Origin: Bacteroidota bacterium
GTDB taxonomy: Bacteria; Bacteroidota; Bacteroidia; Chitinophagales; Chitinophagaceae
Reading direction: 5' to 3'
NCBI GenBank assembly: GCA_021824855.1
Contig: JAKAJX010000116.1
Location: 1 to 17,732 of the forward strand
DNA length: 17,732 nt
How positions within the stretch are numbered: position 1 is the first letter of the stretch; each line of letters opens with the position of its first letter. Made by a program: the position numbers and the translations under genes. A model generated the notes under the pieces. That model was not told where the DNA came from and did not search any database. It was given only the letters and a program-made list of their open reading frames with translations. Of this stretch, positions 1 through 7,260 are shown in pieces.

Positions 1-284
1 AAAAGTGAAAAGTAAGTACTTGCCACACCCGCAGAAAAAACAATTTGACCTATTATTTTATTAGTTTGATGCTGACGATATAAATGTATTAATTGAGCAT
101 CGCCGGTTCTTAGAAAAAGTTGTTTAAATTGTTTTGCACCCATGTATATGGTATCGTTATAAAAAATATTATACGGTTTGCCATTAGTAAAATAATTCAT
201 TTGCTTGGGGTTTATTTTAATTTGTGCATGCAAACACATTGAACCCATTAGCATAAAAACAAAAAATACATATACTCTATTCAT
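1..284 (-). CDS. Exported protein of unknown function (C-terminus beyond window)
   Basis: Only the first 94 codons are visible; the frame is open to the window edge, so the C-terminal end is missing. The protein starts with a clear signal peptide: a short polar end, a hydrophobic core (residues 4-18) and a likely cleavage site after LHAQ (about residue 21). Another hydrophobic stretch begins near residue 77 (IIGQIVFSAG) and may be a membrane segment. The middle contains the polar sequence GAKQFKQLFLRTGD. I do not recognise a named family. The ATG lies two bases after the fbp stop, so it is probably co-transcribed with fbp; whether they are functionally related is unknown. The start is well supported by the signal peptide and the spacing. 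Confidence 0.75.
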   Translation of the reverse strand, partial: MNRVYVFFVFMLMGSMCLHAQIKINPKQMNYFTNGKPYNIFYNDTIYMGAKQFKQLFLRTGDAQLIHLYRQHQTNKIIGQIVFSAGVASTYFSL

Positions 285-286
285 AA

Positions 287-1297
287 TTAAGCATTCAAAT
301 AATTTTCAAGTTCATGCATCATTTCGCTGCTACCAATAAATAATGGCGAGCGTTGATGCAAATCGGTTGGTTGAATTTCTAAAATTCTATTTTTACCATC
401 AGTAGCTTTACCTCCGGCCATTTCAATAATAAATGCAAATGGATTACACTCATACATTAATCGAAGTTTACCATTGGGTTTATCGGTTGTTGCAGGATAC
501 ATAAAAATTCCACCTTTAATGAGGTTTCTATGTACATCGGCAACCATACTTCCAATATATCGCTGCGTGTAAGGTCCTCCGGTATTTTTATCCTTTTTTT
601 GGCAACCATCAATATATTTTCTTACCCCTTCGGCATATTGAAAGAAATTGCCATGGTTTACCGAATATATTTTGCCTGAAGGAGGACATTTAATATCGGG
701 ATGACTTAAACAAAATTCTCCAATGGCAGGATCTAAAGTAAATCCATTTACACCTCTTCTGGTTGCATATACTAACATGGTAGAAGAACCATACACAATA
801 TAACCTGCTGCAACTTGCCGTATTCCGGGTTGTAAAAAATCTTGTTTTTCACAAGGCGTTCCTATTGCAGTTATTCGCCTGTAAACTCCAAAAATCGTTC
901 CTATAGAAATATTAACATCAATATTACCACTACCATCTAACGGATCGAAAGTAACAACATATTTACTATTATTGCTAACATCATCATTAAATACAATAAT
1001 ATCATCTAATTCTTCACTGCCAATACCTGCACAACTAATTCCATGCTGCAATACACCCATTAATTGATTATTGGCATATACATCTAATTTTTTCACATCT
1101 TCACCCTGTACATTTACCGCTCCTGCATCTCCCAAAATATCCACTAATCCGGCTTTATTAACTTCTACATTAATTCTTTTCGCTGCTAATCCAATATCTC
1201 TTAATAAACTGCTTAACTCGCCTGTTGCTGTAGGAAATTGTCTTAACTGATGAATGGTAAACTCATCGAGCGTTAAAATTTTTCTATTGATAAACAT
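287..1297 (-). CDS. fbp: Fructose-1,6-bisphosphatase, class I
   Basis: This cytoplasmic gluconeogenic enzyme hydrolyses fructose 1,6-bisphosphate to fructose 6-phosphate and phosphate. The 336-residue length is normal for class I. Visible metal- and substrate-binding motifs are GSEE (residues 93-96), the strongly conserved DPLDGSGNID (118-127), and the C-terminal GKLRLMYECNPFAF (276-289), which carries the family signature with E283. The ATG at 1297 is the natural start, since the N-terminal segment with LDEF and the following helix matches the family. It is divergent from the aspartate kinase across a 121-base spacer, and an unknown exported protein follows two bases downstream. Regulation is not evident beyond a weak promoter-like element in the spacer. 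Confidence 0.96.
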   Translation of the reverse strand: MFINRKILTLDEFTIHQLRQFPTATGELSSLLRDIGLAAKRINVEVNKAGLVDILGDAGAVNVQGEDVKKLDVYANNQLMGVLQHGISCAGIGSEELDDIIVFNDDVSNNSKYVVTFDPLDGSGNIDVNISIGTIFGVYRRITAIGTPCEKQDFLQPGIRQVAAGYIVYGSSTMLVYATRRGVNGFTLDPAIGEFCLSHPDIKCPPSGKIYSVNHGNFFQYAEGVRKYIDGCQKKDKNTGGPYTQRYIGSMVADVHRNLIKGGIFMYPATTDKPNGKLRLMYECNPFAFIIEMAGGKATDGKNRILEIQPTDLHQRSPLFIGSSEMMHELENYLNA

Positions 1298-1312
1298 GGA
1301 AAAGAATTTTTA

Positions 1313-1320
1313 TAAAGATA
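1313..1320 (-). promoter_or_regulatory. Possible -7 element for fbp
   Basis: On the minus strand this reads TATCTTTA, one mismatch from the Bacteroidota consensus TAnnTTTG, and it ends 16 bases upstream of the fbp ATG. I see no convincing -33 element. The placement is right but the match is imperfect, so this is tentative. Confidence 0.25.
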
Positions 1321-1365
1321 ACAATAGAGCGGTTATGGAAATTACGAAATTATAAAAATTAAAAC

Positions 1366-1400
1366 TTTGTTTTTCTACAACATTACCCAACTTATCTTTG
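1366..1400 (+). promoter_or_regulatory. Bacteroidota-type promoter for aspartate kinase
   Basis: TATCTTTG at 1393-1400 is an exact match to the -7 consensus TAnnTTTG. A TTTG at 1366-1369 could serve as the -33 element, with a 23-base spacer at the long end of the accepted range. Transcription would start near 1405, leaving about 14 bases of leader before the ATG at 1419. This also argues against the TTG at 1398 as the start codon, because it lies inside the -7 element. Confidence 0.5.
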
Positions 1401-1418
1401 CCGCCAATTAATAGAAAA

Positions 1419-2675
1419 ATGAAAATTTTTAAATTCGGCGGAGCCAGCGTAAATAGTATTGAAAGAATTAAAAGTATGGCTGCCATTGTAGACCAATATT
1501 CCAATGAACAAATATTAATTATTGTTTCGGCAATGGGCAAAACAACCAATGCCTTAGAAAAAGTTGTTGAAGCTTTTTATGCCGGAAATAAAGAACAAGC
1601 CCTTCAATTATTCGATACAATAAAAAAACAACACCTTACTACATCGAAATATTTATTGGTAACTACCTTCAATCATTGCCTGGCTCAGTTAAGTGAATTT
1701 TTCACTGAAGTAGAATGGCTTTTGCACGATAAACCGGTAAGAGAATTTGATTATTATTATGATCAAATTGTTTCTATTGGTGAACTATTTAGTACTTCTA
1801 TCATTAGTCATTATTTAAATGAAGTTGGCATTACAAATAATTGGATAGATGTACGCGACTTGGTAAAAACGGATAATAATTTTAGAGATGCTACAATAGA
1901 TTTTATAGAATCATCCGATAAAATTAAAAAAGCTATACCTATTGATGGCAAAACCATGTATTTAACACAAGGCTTTATTGGCTGCACCGATGAAAATGAA
2001 AGTACCACATTAGGAAGAGAAGGCAGCGATTTTACTGCCGCCATATTTGCCAATATTTTAAATGCAGAAAGTGTAACTATTTGGAAAGATGTAGAAGGCG
2101 TAATGAATGCAGACCCCAAAGAATTTCCTGATGCACAACTTATTGAAGAATTAAGCTTTAATGAGGTAATAGAAATGGCCTATTATGGTGCTCAAGTAAT
2201 TCATCCTAAAACTATTAAACCACTGCAAAACAAGCAAATACCTTTATTGGTAAAATGCTTTTTACAGCCTCATTTGCCAGGAACTATTATACACAATACC
2301 AAAAATAAAAATCTGCCACCGATTATTGTACATAAACAAAACCAAGTTTTAATTGAATTAGTTAGTCAAGATTTTTCGTTTGTTGGCGAAAAACACATGG
2401 CAGAATTGTACCAAATACTTGCCCATATTAAAATTAAGCCTAACCTTATTCAAACCGGTGCTATTAATATTCAAATTTGTTTAGACGATAAAGTGGAAAA
2501 AATTGATCAATTGGCTACAGCGGCTTCTACAATTTTTGATACCCATATTGAAAAAGGATTAAAATTATTAAGCATAAGGCATTATACTACCGATAGCATA
2601 GAGAATTTATTGAAAGAAAAAGAAGTTGTATTGGAACAAAAAACTAAATCTACCATTCAGGTATTGTATAAATAA
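1419..2675 (+). CDS. lysC: Aspartate kinase (monofunctional)
   Basis: This enzyme phosphorylates L-aspartate, the first step toward lysine, threonine, methionine and diaminopimelate. The 418-residue protein has the amino-acid kinase fold: KFGGAS at 5-10 (usual KFGGTS), VSAMGKTTN at 36-44, and LGREGSD at 198-204 (usual GRGGSD). The kinase domain also has a conserved block around WKDVEGVMNADP (222-233) and the helix EMAYYGAQVIHPKT (252-265). A C-terminal ACT-like regulatory region starts near residue 305. There is no homoserine dehydrogenase domain. The ATG at 1419 is preferred: an in-frame TTG at 1398 would add seven unconserved residues and overlaps the promoter. Its stop codon directly abuts the stop of the convergent sensor kinase gene. 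The symbol is by family; isozyme specificity cannot be judged here. Confidence 0.93.
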   Translation: MKIFKFGGASVNSIERIKSMAAIVDQYSNEQILIIVSAMGKTTNALEKVVEAFYAGNKEQALQLFDTIKKQHLTTSKYLLVTTFNHCLAQLSEFFTEVEWLLHDKPVREFDYYYDQIVSIGELFSTSIISHYLNEVGITNNWIDVRDLVKTDNNFRDATIDFIESSDKIKKAIPIDGKTMYLTQGFIGCTDENESTTLGREGSDFTAAIFANILNAESVTIWKDVEGVMNADPKEFPDAQLIEELSFNEVIEMAYYGAQVIHPKTIKPLQNKQIPLLVKCFLQPHLPGTIIHNTKNKNLPPIIVHKQNQVLIELVSQDFSFVGEKHMAELYQILAHIKIKPNLIQTGAINIQICLDDKVEKIDQLATAASTIFDTHIEKGLKLLSIRHYTTDSIENLLKEKEVVLEQKTKSTIQVLYK

Positions 2676-4049
2676 TTAGCTTAATTTAAAATGCACGGTA
2701 AATCTGTTAATATCGGGTTTAATAGCCGAGTAATCAAAAGTACCGGCATGTAATGATACAATACGATGCACTATTGAAAGACCTAAACCAAAACCTTTTA
2801 CCGCAACTGCATTGCTGCCTCTAAAAAAAGGAACTTTTAATTTTTCTATTTCTGAAACAGAAAGATGCTGCCCATAATTATCTACCAACACATGAATATA
2901 ATTATTACTCGCATCAATACTTAGCATTACTTTTTTATTAACTGAATATTGCCAAGCATTTTTAATTAAATTAGAAAAAGCCACTTTCAATAAAGCCTCA
3001 TTTCCATGCAGCATCAAACCTTTTTCATCATCCGGAATATTAATAAAATCAAGGTCAATGTCAATTCCATTCAACATTCTTCTGGCACTTCCAATAGTTT
3101 CCATCAACACTTCATCTATTCTAACTAATGGCCATTGATTAGTAACATTAATTCTCTCGTATTGCGATAACAATAATAAAGAATTGGTTAAATCAATCAT
3201 TGCAATTTGATCATCACGCAAGGAAGATAATAAGGTACGATATTCATCTTCAGAAAGATTTTTTCCCAATGCTAATTCGGTTTGAGCAAGCATAGTAGCC
3301 AATGGTGTTCTTAACTCATGCGAAGCATGATGAACAAAATTCTTTTGCGATTCGAAAGATTGATTTAACCGCTCAAGCATTGCATTAAAGCTTTTAGCAA
3401 TTTGGTATAATTCATCCCGATGTTTTCCTTCATTCAATCGGTCGGTTAAATTCAATTCGGTAGTTTTTTGCATTTGTGCACTTAAACTCATTAAGGGTCG
3501 AAATAAAGATTGTACAAACAAGTACGAAACAAATGCCGTTAATATTATTCCCAATAACATTATCCAAAGTAAAAACCACTGTAAAAAGTGTTGCCTTTGC
3601 AATCCATTTTTATCAATTGCAGAAACAATAAAAAAATATTTATCTCCAACATTAATAGCTATGCCATTTCTGTTGCCATCAATAAATCTATACTCTTGGT
3701 TTGATAAAGCAATAGCCTTATCAAATACTGAATGATAGGTATTTAAGTTAATTGAGGATGGCTCTGTATATAATATATTTTTAGAAGAATCAAATAAAAT
3801 CAGTTCTTCTTCGTAATAAGAGTTTCGATGAATATTGAGTTGCTGTAATAATAATTTCGATGAATCGGGTTTTAAATTATTAATAGCATTATACTGATCG
3901 TACAACAAAATACCTTCATCTCGTAATCTTCTATAAAAATCGGTAGTTCTGTATCGAACATAAAAAACATAAATACCTGAAGAAATAATCAGTAATAATA
4001 TTGAAACAAAAATGGTAAAAGTTATTGTAAACTTAAGCTTCAAGCTCAT
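2676..4049 (-). CDS. Two-component sensor histidine kinase (HAMP-HisKA-HATPase)
   Basis: This is an inner-membrane sensor kinase of 457 residues. A transmembrane helix lies at about 8-30, followed by a periplasmic sensor region of roughly 125 residues and a second helix at about 156-180. Next come a HAMP linker (about 181-232) and the HisKA dimerisation helix with ASHELRTPL, where H244 is the predicted phosphorylated histidine. The ATPase domain has an N-box with N360 and N364, a G1 region VDNYG (389-393) that departs from the usual DNGxG, and a G2 box GFGLGLSI (419-426). It begins five bases after the upstream OmpR-type regulator, so the two are almost certainly a cognate pair in one transcript. 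The periplasmic domain shows no motif from which I can name a ligand. Confidence 0.93.
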   Translation of the reverse strand: MSLKLKFTITFTIFVSILLLIISSGIYVFYVRYRTTDFYRRLRDEGILLYDQYNAINNLKPDSSKLLLQQLNIHRNSYYEEELILFDSSKNILYTEPSSINLNTYHSVFDKAIALSNQEYRFIDGNRNGIAINVGDKYFFIVSAIDKNGLQRQHFLQWFLLWIMLLGIILTAFVSYLFVQSLFRPLMSLSAQMQKTTELNLTDRLNEGKHRDELYQIAKSFNAMLERLNQSFESQKNFVHHASHELRTPLATMLAQTELALGKNLSEDEYRTLLSSLRDDQIAMIDLTNSLLLLSQYERINVTNQWPLVRIDEVLMETIGSARRMLNGIDIDLDFINIPDDEKGLMLHGNEALLKVAFSNLIKNAWQYSVNKKVMLSIDASNNYIHVLVDNYGQHLSVSEIEKLKVPFFRGSNAVAVKGFGLGLSIVHRIVSLHAGTFDYSAIKPDINRFTVHFKLS

Positions 4050-4054
4050 ATAAA

Positions 4055-4738
4055 TTATTTAATGAAATAACCAAAGCCCGGCTTTGTTTGAATGAGTTTT
4101 TCTTCAAATGGTTTATCTATTTTATTTCGCAAAAAACTAATATACACTTCTATAGTATTGGTTCCAGTATCGAAACTTAAATCCCATACTTTTTCTAATA
4201 TTTCTTGTTTCGAAATTACTTTTCCTCTGTTTTGAGATAGCAAAACCAACAATGCAAATTCCTTAGCAGTAAGTGGAATTTCGGTACCGGAACGACTAAC
4301 AGTTTTGGTTAAGAAATCAATATGCAAATCTTCTACATCTAAAAAAGCAAGTTGAGGTTCCGGAGTATCTGTTCTTTTAATAGAAACTTTTATGCGTGCA
4401 AATAATTCATCAAAATGAAAAGGCTTAACAATATAATCATCTGCTCCTAAATTAAAAGCGTCCATTTTATCTTGTATTTCGCCTAAAGCAGTTAGCATAA
4501 TAATGGGCACAGTTTTATTACTTAATCTAAACTCTTTGCATAAGGCCAATCCATTTTTATAGGGCAAATTAATATCGAGTAATATTAATGAGTATTGGTT
4601 TTGCCTAAATAGCTTTTCTGCAACCTGACCATCATAAGCTACATCGGTTGGAAAACCACGTCGTGTAAGTTCTTCTTGAATTACTTGACTAAGTTTTGGT
4701 TCATCTTCTGCCAAAAGTATCCTGTAACTTTTTTCCAT
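4055..4738 (-). CDS. OmpR/PhoB-family response regulator
   Basis: This DNA-binding regulator is the probable partner of the kinase that follows it. It has 227 residues. The receiver domain (about 5-118) has the acidic pocket E11-D12, phosphoacceptor D55 in LLDINLP, T83 and K105 (VKPF). The winged-helix DNA-binding domain (about 133-227) carries PLTAKEFALL and the C-terminal hairpin TKPGFGYFIK typical of PhoB-like proteins. It belongs to the same class as CusR/ArlR-like regulators, but the target genes cannot be inferred from sequence alone. The start ATG is clear. A hairpin and a short palindrome lie within about 100 bases upstream and may affect its expression. Confidence 0.94.
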   Translation of the reverse strand: MEKSYRILLAEDEPKLSQVIQEELTRRGFPTDVAYDGQVAEKLFRQNQYSLILLDINLPYKNGLALCKEFRLSNKTVPIIMLTALGEIQDKMDAFNLGADDYIVKPFHFDELFARIKVSIKRTDTPEPQLAFLDVEDLHIDFLTKTVSRSGTEIPLTAKEFALLVLLSQNRGKVISKQEILEKVWDLSFDTGTNTIEVYISFLRNKIDKPFEEKLIQTKPGFGYFIK

Positions 4739-4756
4739 TATTTCGGTTTTAAATTT

Positions 4757-4801
4757 TAAAAAGCTGAATAACTACTTTGGTAAAGTAATAATTATTCAGC
4801 T
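4757..4801 (-). terminator. Hairpin, likely intrinsic terminator of the GIN lipoprotein gene
   Basis: Perfect 10-base arms AGCTGAATAA (4762-4771) and TTATTCAGCT (4792-4801) enclose a second 6-base stem (TACTTT/AAAGTA) with a three-base loop. Read on the minus strand, the structure is followed by five T residues. It lies 61 bases after the lipoprotein stop and 24 bases before the response-regulator ATG. It could end the upstream transcript, or act as a partial terminator in the leader of the regulator operon. The short T tract limits confidence. Confidence 0.6.
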
Positions 4802-4823
4802 AATATAAACAAGACAGGATTAT

Positions 4824-4838
4824 ACTGTTTATTACAGT
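4824..4838. promoter_or_regulatory. 15-base palindrome ACTGT-N5-ACAGT
   Basis: The sequence is ACTGT, TTATT, ACAGT, a perfect inverted repeat with a five-base centre. A further ACAG lies at 4814-4817. It sits between the lipoprotein stop and the hairpin, 86 to 100 bases upstream of the response-regulator ATG. It may be an operator, perhaps autoregulatory. Short palindromes also arise by chance in AT-rich spacers, so this is only a candidate. Confidence 0.3.
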
Positions 4839-4861
4839 TATTAAACGCCAAGTAAATCATT

Positions 4862-5584
4862 TTATTGCAATTGCTTTATTGTTCCACTTCCTGCTATGTG
4901 TTGTTCAACTGAAGCTTTTCCTTTATAATACACATCGCCACTTCCCGCAATATGTACATCTAATTTATTATCGGCAAATACGCGTACATTGCCACTTCCG
5001 GCAATATGCACAGATGCATTTTCCGATTTTAGATTTTCGCCTTTAAAATCTCCATGTCCAGCAATTTTTATTACCAAGTCTTTTGTTTCTCCACTAAGGT
5101 TTATATTTCCACTTCCGGCAATTTCTGCCAAAATTTTTGGAGCATCTAATAATAAAGTTGCATCGCCACTTCCTGCAATTTTTAATTCAATAGCCGAATT
5201 GGTACTAAATTTATCATTAGAAAAAATATTACCGCTTCCTGCCAATGTAACCGATTCAAGTCGGTTGGTAGTAACAATGACTTTTATTTTATTCGAAGGT
5301 ATAAGATTGCAATGTTTTTTAGATCGAATAACCAACCAATCGTTTTCATTACGAGTAATTAAATAAGGCAAAATATTTTCATCCGTTTCTATAGTAACAG
5401 ATGGTGTAGCACCATTTACTATTTCAACATCAAAACTTCCTGCTAATTTTATTTTATCGGCAAAAGCAATATTTCTTTTTTCGGAAGAAATAGTTCCATC
5501 TCCTTGTATTCTTCTGCCCAGAATTAAATCGCAAGAAGAAAAAAATAAAGAACCAAACAGTAAAATAAGCGTTAGTTGTTTCAT
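4862..5584 (-). CDS. GIN-domain (DUF2807) putative lipoprotein
   Basis: This 240-residue protein is probably anchored in the cell envelope. A lipoprotein signal ends at LFFSSC with C18 as the lipidated cysteine. The rest matches the GIN/DUF2807 family, which is common in Bacteroidota and predicted to form a right-handed beta-helix. It has AGSG turns at residues 115, 137, 156, 195, 213 and 231, with AGHG at 175, giving a period of 18 to 22 residues. The family is sometimes annotated as an adhesin head, but no biochemical function is established to my knowledge. It is on the same strand as the OmpR-type regulator and kinase, 123 bases upstream of them, and divergent from guaA. The start is fixed by the signal peptide. 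Confidence 0.88.
   Translation of the reverse strand: MKQLTLILLFGSLFFSSCDLILGRRIQGDGTISSEKRNIAFADKIKLAGSFDVEIVNGATPSVTIETDENILPYLITRNENDWLVIRSKKHCNLIPSNKIKVIVTTNRLESVTLAGSGNIFSNDKFSTNSAIELKIAGSGDATLLLDAPKILAEIAGSGNINLSGETKDLVIKIAGHGDFKGENLKSENASVHIAGSGNVRVFADNKLDVHIAGSGDVYYKGKASVEQHIAGSGTIKQLQ
4883..5242 (-). repeat. Degenerate in-gene repeats encoding the AGSG turns
   Basis: On the plus strand the lipoprotein gene contains seven related copies around CCACTTCCTGCAATNT, spaced 54 to 66 bases apart. They encode the (I/L)AGSG(N/D) turns of the beta-helix. Copies differ mostly at wobble positions, so this is a protein-level repeat rather than a recent DNA duplication. Confidence 0.7.
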
Positions 5585-5600
5585 GCTATGAATTATTTCA

Positions 5601-5608
5601 CCAAGTTA
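5601..5608 (-). promoter_or_regulatory. Possible -7 element for the GIN lipoprotein gene
   Basis: The minus strand reads TAACTTGG, one mismatch from TAnnTTTG, and ends 16 bases before the ATG. No clear -33 element is visible. Tentative. Confidence 0.22.
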
Positions 5609-5674
5609 GATAAAAAATTATAAAATTTAAACCGTTCTTAGTTACAAGCAACCATTAATCAAACTAAATTAATT

Positions 5675-5682
5675 TATCTTCG
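5675..5682 (+). promoter_or_regulatory. Possible -7 element for guaA
   Basis: TATCTTCG matches TAnnTTTG with one mismatch and ends only four bases before the guaA ATG. If used, transcription would start at or next to the A of the start codon, giving a leaderless or nearly leaderless mRNA. There is no obvious -33 element. Confidence 0.25.
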
Positions 5683-5686
5683 CTGC

Positions 5687-7231
5687 ATGACCGAAAAAAT
5701 ACTCATCCTCGATTTTGGAAGCCAATACACTCAATTAATTGCACGTGCTGTTAGAGAAGCAAATGTATATTGTGAAATTATTCCGTATCACAAAAAAATT
5801 TCTTTTCCGGATGATACCATAAAAGGGATTATTTTAAGTGGTTCTCCTTTTAGTGTAAACGACGAAAATGCTCCAATTGTGGATGTTCTTTCTTTTATAC
5901 AATTTGTTCCGGTTTTAGGTATTTGCTATGGAGCACAATTGACTGCAAAAGTTTTTGGTGGAAGAGTTGATAAAAGTAATAAAAGAGAATATGGACGAGC
6001 AATCATGCTGCAACAAAAAGAAGATTTATTATTACAAAACATAAGTAACGCTACACAGGTTTGGATGAGCCACAGCGATTCTATTGCTGCATTGCCTGAT
6101 GGTTTTGATATATTGGCAACCACCGAAAGTATTCCTATCGCCGCATTTAAACAAAAATCGAATAATGGAACTACTAAAGATTTATACGGCTTACAATTTC
6201 ATCCGGAAGTATATCATTCTACCGAAGGAAAAAAAATCATCCATAATTTCTTAACGAATATTTGTTCATGTAAACAAGATTGGACGCCGGCTAATTTTAT
6301 TCAAGAAACAGTAGAACAACTTAAACAATTAATTGGCAATAAAAAGGTAATTATGGCTTTAAGTGGTGGCGTAGATAGCACTGTTGCGGCAACACTTATT
6401 AGCAAAGCTATTGGCAAGAATCTTTATGGCATTTTTGTAGATAATGGAGTACTTAGAAAAGATGAATTTGAACAAGTAATTGAAACTTACAAACAACTCG
6501 ACTTAAATGTAAAAGGTATTAATGCCAAAGAACATTTTTACACAAAATTGGCAGGCAAAACAGATCCTGAAGAAAAAAGGAAAATTATTGGTAAAACATT
6601 TATCGAAATATTTGATATCGAAGCTCATAAAGTAGAAGGCATTGAAATGTTAGGTCAAGGTACTATTTACCCCGATGTAATTGAAAGCATTAGTGTTCAT
6701 GGACCTTCCCAAACAATTAAATCGCATCATAATGTGGGAGGATTACCCGATACAATGAAATTAGATTTGGTTGAACCTTTACGTTTTTTATTTAAAGATG
6801 AAGTAAGAAAAGTGGGTGCAGAATTGGGTATTCCGCATGAATTACTATCTCGGCATCCTTTTCCCGGACCAGGTTTAGCTATTAGAATTTTAGGAGAAGT
6901 TACCGAAGAAAAAGTAAAATTATTACAAGAAGCAGATACCATTTATATCAATGCATTAAAACAATATGATTTATATAATAAAGTTTGGCAAGCCGGAACA
7001 ATTTTATTACCCGTAAAAAGTGTAGGAGTTATGGGCGATGAAAGAACCTACGAGTTTACAGTAGCTTTACGTGCTGTAACCAGCGTTGATGGAATGACTG
7101 CAGATTGGGCTCATTTACCTTTCGACTTTTTAGCTGCTATTTCTAATGAAATTATTAATAATGTTCGAGGAATTAACAGAGTAGTATATGATATTAGCAG
7201 TAAGCCTCCGGCAACTATTGAATGGGAATAA
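5687..7231 (+). CDS. guaA: GMP synthase (glutamine-hydrolysing)
   Basis: This cytoplasmic enzyme converts XMP to GMP using ATP and ammonia from glutamine, the last step of guanine nucleotide synthesis. At 514 residues it has the standard fused layout. The N-terminal class I amidotransferase (about 4-195) carries the nucleophile C80 in LGICYGAQ and the H172/E174 pair in FHPEV. An ATP-pyrophosphatase domain follows with the P-loop SGGVDS at 226-231. The C-terminal dimerisation domain contains HPFPGPGLAIRILGE and ends in PPATIEWE, the typical family terminus. The start is well defined because ILILDFGSQYTQLIAR begins at residue 5. It is divergent from the lipoprotein gene and is followed 29 bases later by a periplasmic binding protein. 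Confidence 0.97.
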   Translation: MTEKILILDFGSQYTQLIARAVREANVYCEIIPYHKKISFPDDTIKGIILSGSPFSVNDENAPIVDVLSFIQFVPVLGICYGAQLTAKVFGGRVDKSNKREYGRAIMLQQKEDLLLQNISNATQVWMSHSDSIAALPDGFDILATTESIPIAAFKQKSNNGTTKDLYGLQFHPEVYHSTEGKKIIHNFLTNICSCKQDWTPANFIQETVEQLKQLIGNKKVIMALSGGVDSTVAATLISKAIGKNLYGIFVDNGVLRKDEFEQVIETYKQLDLNVKGINAKEHFYTKLAGKTDPEEKRKIIGKTFIEIFDIEAHKVEGIEMLGQGTIYPDVIESISVHGPSQTIKSHHNVGGLPDTMKLDLVEPLRFLFKDEVRKVGAELGIPHELLSRHPFPGPGLAIRILGEVTEEKVKLLQEADTIYINALKQYDLYNKVWQAGTILLPVKSVGVMGDERTYEFTVALRAVTSVDGMTADWAHLPFDFLAAISNEIINNVRGINRVVYDISSKPPATIEWE

Positions 7232-7260
7232 TACTATCCATTAACCTATACATTTCTTTA

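Noticed and set aside
1398..1418. TTG at 1398 as start of the aspartate kinase
   Set aside because: It falls within the -7 promoter element, and the family begins at KIFKFGG just after the ATG at 1419.
1310..1549. Hydrophobic minus-strand open frame overlapping the aspartate kinase start
   Set aside because: It covers the promoter and first 44 codons of a well-supported gene on the other strand. The hydrophobic look comes from AT-rich complement sequence.
2676..4049. Degenerate G1 box (DNYG) as a sign that the sensor kinase is inactive
   Set aside because: The catalytic histidine, N-box asparagines and G2 box are intact, and related active kinases show similar G1 variation.
4883..5242. Regularly spaced repeats resembling a CRISPR or tandem-repeat array
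   Set aside because: They lie in one continuous protein-coding frame and encode AGSG turns. The copies are degenerate at wobble positions and the spacers are coding, with no leader and no cas genes.
4989..5366. Open frame of 125 codons on the plus strand
   Set aside because: It is antisense to the GIN lipoprotein gene, its composition reflects the repeats, and it has no recognisable domain or promoter.
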